From assembly GCA_041743835.1 (NCBI GenBank), contig JBGTLW010000020.1, forward strand, positions 1 through 7,803: a DNA stretch of 7,803 nucleotides, given 5' to 3'. This document shows positions 5,994-7,803 of the stretch, piece after piece (the first letter of the stretch is position 1; each line of letters opens with the position of its first letter). The notes below the pieces were generated by a model. It was not told where the DNA came from and searched no databases. It saw nothing but the letters and a program-made list of their open reading frames with translations. This stretch comes from JBGTLW01 sp041743835 (lineage in GTDB: Bacteria; Planctomycetota; Phycisphaerae; Phycisphaerales; Phycisphaeraceae). A program made the position numbers and the translations under genes.

Positions 5994-6042
5994 CGCACCC
6001 GTGGCAGGGTGCGCTGTTCCCTACCGACGCCATCGGCAGGGA
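5994..6042. terminator. Two tandem hairpins downstream of nuoA
   Basis: The first is a perfect 7-bp stem, CGCACCC-GTGGCA-GGGTGCG (5994-6013). The second, TCCCTACCG (6018-6026) with CGGCAGGGA (6034-6042), pairs at eight of nine positions around a 7-base loop. They are 4 bp apart. No U-run follows, so a role in ending or protecting the nuoA transcript is only likely, not shown. Confidence 0.35.
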
Positions 6043-6104
6043 TCTGCTCGGCTTGTCAACGCAACACCTGAATAAGCTGTTTGCCGCAGGGGTTTACCCT
6101 AGTT

Positions 6105-6133
6105 TTGGTGTATTTTTTCTTATTTTCTGTAAT
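6105..6133 (+). promoter_or_regulatory. Putative sigma70-like promoter of the LuxR-GAF-PAS gene
   Basis: TTGGTG (6105-6110) and TGTAAT (6128-6133, five of six to the -10 consensus) are exactly 17 bp apart within the AT-rich stretch. The transcript would begin near 6140 and carry a leader of about 120 bases. Confidence 0.45.
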
Positions 6134-6138
6134 CCGCA

Positions 6139-6160
6139 CTGATACGATGTCATTTATCAG
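6139..6160. promoter_or_regulatory. Operator-like dyad at the predicted transcript start
   Basis: CTGATA-N10-TATCAG is a perfect 6-bp dyad spanning 22 bp. It covers the predicted +1 region of the upstream promoter, a position where a bound regulator would block transcription. LuxR-type operators are dyads of about 20 bp, so autoregulation by the downstream gene is possible but unproven. Confidence 0.35.
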
Positions 6161-6243
6161 GTAGTGAAGCCACGCAGGGGCAAGATGCAAGGTGTTCACG
6201 GGTTTCCAGGATTGTTTATGGGTTTTGTAAACCTTCGTGGGGG

Positions 6244-6264
6244 ATGAACAAGACAAGCGCATGA
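6244..6264 (+). CDS. Possible six-residue leader minigene
   Basis: ATG at 6244, directly preceded by a G-run, reads M-N-K-T-S-A and stops at TGA (6262-6264), which overlaps the regulator ATG at 6261 as ATGA. The geometry would allow translational coupling. With so few codons it may be chance. Confidence 0.2.
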   Translation: MNKTSA

Positions 6265-7502
6265 CAACACTCGATGCTTTGACTAACCGTGAACGAGAAG
6301 TCTTGGGATTGATTGGCAAAGGGTATACCCTAGCCGAGATCGCTGACAAGCTTTATCGAAGCCAGAAGACGATCCAGACCCACCGCCTGTCGCTTGGCCG
6401 CAAGCTGGGCGTGGGGAACCGCGTCGAGCTGGCTCGGATCGCGATCCAGACCGGGCTTTCGCCTCTGGGTGAAGCGGATGGCGATGCCGGCGACACGGCC
6501 GGCGAATCACCTGAGCGAGACATGTCGGATGACCTGGGTAGAGCCTGGCGTCTGATGCACGCCATCGAGGCGGCCATCCCCGCGGTGGGCGGCCCCGCAT
6601 TCTTTCAGAAGCTGGTGCATGCACTGGCCCAGACCCTGGGCGTCCGCAGCGCGGGGATCAGCGAGCCTGACCATGCGGCGCAGTCCTTCCACACCATCGC
6701 GATGGTCCACGATGGTCGGCACAGCGAGGAGGTGGTGTATCCCATAAACGGGTCGCCGTGCGCGCACATCCTGCAGCGCGGGGCATTGGTCATCCACAAC
6801 GACGTGCAGCGGGCCTACCCCGAAGACAAGGCCCTGTCTGCGATCAAGTCGCGCGCGTTCATCGGTGTCCGGCTCAACGACAATAATGAGCAGCCCCTCG
6901 GCGTGCTCTGGCTCGCGCACGATCAGCCCCTGGAAGACACCGCCGATCACGAGCAACTGCTCCAGCTCTGTGCGCGAAGGGTTGCGCCGCAGCTCCACCG
7001 CTGGCGGCTGCTCGACAAGGTCCGCGAGTCGCAGGAAGAACTCGAGGCCCGCGTCGAGCAACGCACAGAGGAACTGCTGCGCGCCAACGAAAAGCTCGCC
7101 CGCACCGTGGAAGAACGCACCCTGACCCAGAAACAGCTTGTCGAAGATGAGCGGCGGTTCCATACCCTGGTCGAGCTGATGAGCGACGGCTTTAGCATCC
7201 TCGACCGCCAAGGCAAGATCACCTACGCCAATGCGAAATACTGCCAGATGCTCGGCCGCAGCAAAGCCGAGTTGCTTGGCCAGAGCCCCTCGGACTACAT
7301 GACCCCCCAAGGCGCCAAGTCTTTCGAGGAGCAGTTCCAGGCGCGCTTCGTGGGCGGTGCTGACCGCTACTGTGCCAACTTCCTCAGCGCTACTGGCGAG
7401 GAAATACCCACCATCGTTTCGCCGCGTGCGATCTTCAACAAGCTCGGCGAGTTTGACGGGTCGTATGCCGTCATCAGCGAGATGACCCCGCCGCAGGCCT
7501 GA
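6261..7502 (+). CDS. LuxR-type HTH, GAF and PAS one-component regulator
   Basis: This 413-residue soluble protein starts with a LuxR/GerE DNA-binding domain (about 2-67): LTNREREVLGLIGKGYTLAE, then KTIQTHRLSLGRKLGV, NRVELARIAI and QTGL all fit the family. A Gly/Asp-rich linker follows, then a GAF domain (about 90-247) with the subfamily-like NGSPCAHIL, AYPEDKAL and FIGVRLNDNNEQPLGVLWL. A long charged coiled coil (about 249-296, ESQEELEARVEQRTEELL) leads to a PAS domain (about 297-410: FHTLVELMSDGFSILDRQG, ITYANAKYCQMLGRS, ELLGQSP). There is no receiver domain, histidine kinase or cyclase, so the sensors probably control the N-terminal DNA-binding domain directly. In most LuxR proteins this domain is C-terminal. 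The ATG at 6261 fits the domain start; a GTG at 6237 would add eight residues. Ligand and targets are unknown. Confidence 0.85.
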   Translation: MTTLDALTNREREVLGLIGKGYTLAEIADKLYRSQKTIQTHRLSLGRKLGVGNRVELARIAIQTGLSPLGEADGDAGDTAGESPERDMSDDLGRAWRLMHAIEAAIPAVGGPAFFQKLVHALAQTLGVRSAGISEPDHAAQSFHTIAMVHDGRHSEEVVYPINGSPCAHILQRGALVIHNDVQRAYPEDKALSAIKSRAFIGVRLNDNNEQPLGVLWLAHDQPLEDTADHEQLLQLCARRVAPQLHRWRLLDKVRESQEELEARVEQRTEELLRANEKLARTVEERTLTQKQLVEDERRFHTLVELMSDGFSILDRQGKITYANAKYCQMLGRSKAELLGQSPSDYMTPQGAKSFEEQFQARFVGGADRYCANFLSATGEEIPTIVSPRAIFNKLGEFDGSYAVISEMTPPQA

Positions 7503-7503
7503 A

Positions 7504-7522
7504 GGCGCGTCGGCATCGCGCC
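7504..7522. terminator. Hairpin directly after the LuxR-GAF-PAS gene
   Basis: GGCGCG-TCGGCAT-CGCGCC is a perfect 6-bp GC stem that begins two bases after the stop codon. No U-run follows, so it is a weak terminator candidate. The remaining spacer to 7624 shows nothing else convincing. Confidence 0.3.
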
Positions 7523-7624
7523 GGCCAGTCGTATCAGTAGTCGCTGCAGGGCACTTTCGCGCAGGCCGTGCGGCGGGTATCCTGCCTTCTCAAGCCCGGC
7601 TTCCCCGTCCCTTTCCGAGGCCCG

Positions 7625-7803
7625 ATGCACGACACACTTGCCGCGAACCCGACGCCCCGCCCGCCCCGGTTCTGGTGGCTTAAACGCCTGGGCGCGGCCG
7701 GGCTGCTGCTCGTGGTCGTGGTCGTCGCGGCCAGGCTGGTGTGGGGCCATCGCGCGAACACCCGGCTTGAACGCGCGGTGGACGCCATCGCCGCCACCGG
7801 CGA
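7625..7803 (+). CDS. N-terminus of a membrane-anchored hypothetical protein (partial)
   Basis: An ATG at 7625 opens a frame that runs to the end of the window (59 full codons). It has a Pro-rich start with basic residues (RPPRFWWLKR, 12-21), then a single hydrophobic segment (about 22-40, GLLLVVVVVAARLVW), then a charged stretch RANTRLERAVDAIAATG. This is the layout of a single-pass protein with a short cytoplasmic tail and a large outer part. Similar openings (an anchor helix followed by a short helix ending in ATGE/ARGE) occur in planctomycete hypothetical proteins as I recall, but the family cannot be named from this fragment. Confidence 0.6.
   Translation, partial: MHDTLAANPTPRPPRFWWLKRLGAAGLLLVVVVVAARLVWGHRANTRLERAVDAIAATG

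Larger units (their letters stand above)
5912..6260. other. Long intergenic region after nuoA
   Basis: No convincing gene lies here. The frame of nuoA stays open for about 75 codons past its stop, but it has no likely start codon and no NuoB-like motif. The first half is GC-rich with two hairpins (5994-6042). The second half is clearly AT-richer than the rest of the window and carries a promoter-like pair, an operator-like dyad and, just before the regulator, the small stem GGTTT-TGT-AAACC (6221-6233). Confidence 0.6.

Noticed and set aside
5912..6139. In-frame continuation after the nuoA stop as a NuoA extension or nuoB remnant
   Set aside because: It has no start codon in a useful place and no NuoB cysteine motif, and NuoA already has its normal length.
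6507..7310. 267-codon minus-strand frame opposite the LuxR-GAF-PAS gene
   Set aside because: It is antisense to a gene with clear domains, and no family features are visible.

Overview
The window is high-GC bacterial DNA that most resembles a planctomycete, probably of the class Phycisphaerae. This is an inference from gene content: a fusion of TPR repeats with a YggX-type iron-trafficking domain, an AddB-like nuclease without a Walker A motif, start codons mostly lacking a Shine-Dalgarno sequence, and a LuxR-GAF-PAS regulator. No rRNA or tRNA is present to fix the taxonomy.

Layout. Positions 12-2792 (minus) encode a 926-residue AddB/RecB-like PD-(D/E)XK nuclease. Its stop codon overlaps a possible start of the next gene at the window edge. 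Diverging from it, 2905-3555 (plus) encodes the TPR-YggX fusion. A hairpin-forming interspersed repeat (3567-3656) lies between this gene and the convergent folate pair. That pair is thyA (thymidylate synthase, 4286-5326) followed by folA (dihydrofolate reductase, 3711-4232), both on the minus strand and 53 bp apart. ThyA produces dihydrofolate during dTMP synthesis and FolA reduces it back to tetrahydrofolate. Diverging from thyA is nuoA (5486-5911, plus), a membrane subunit of respiratory complex I, with no other nuo gene next to it. A 350-bp AT-richer gap carries two hairpins, a sigma70-like promoter and an operator-like dyad. It leads to a one-component regulator (6261-7502, plus) with an N-terminal LuxR helix-turn-helix, a GAF domain, a coiled coil and a PAS domain. 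The window ends in the start of a membrane-anchored protein (7625 onward).

The most unusual region is thyA. All the catalytic residues I checked are present and keep exact register with the E. coli enzyme, but two low-complexity blocks (net +47 and +35 residues) interrupt it in frame at two turns. Both blocks carry GC-rich CCGGAAGTTCC-like repeats next to C/G homopolymers of 10-11 bases. A third related copy sits immediately upstream of the predicted thyA -35 box. The larger block is bracketed by perfect 11-bp inverted repeats. Together they look like a small frame-preserving palindromic element family that has entered this locus at least three times.
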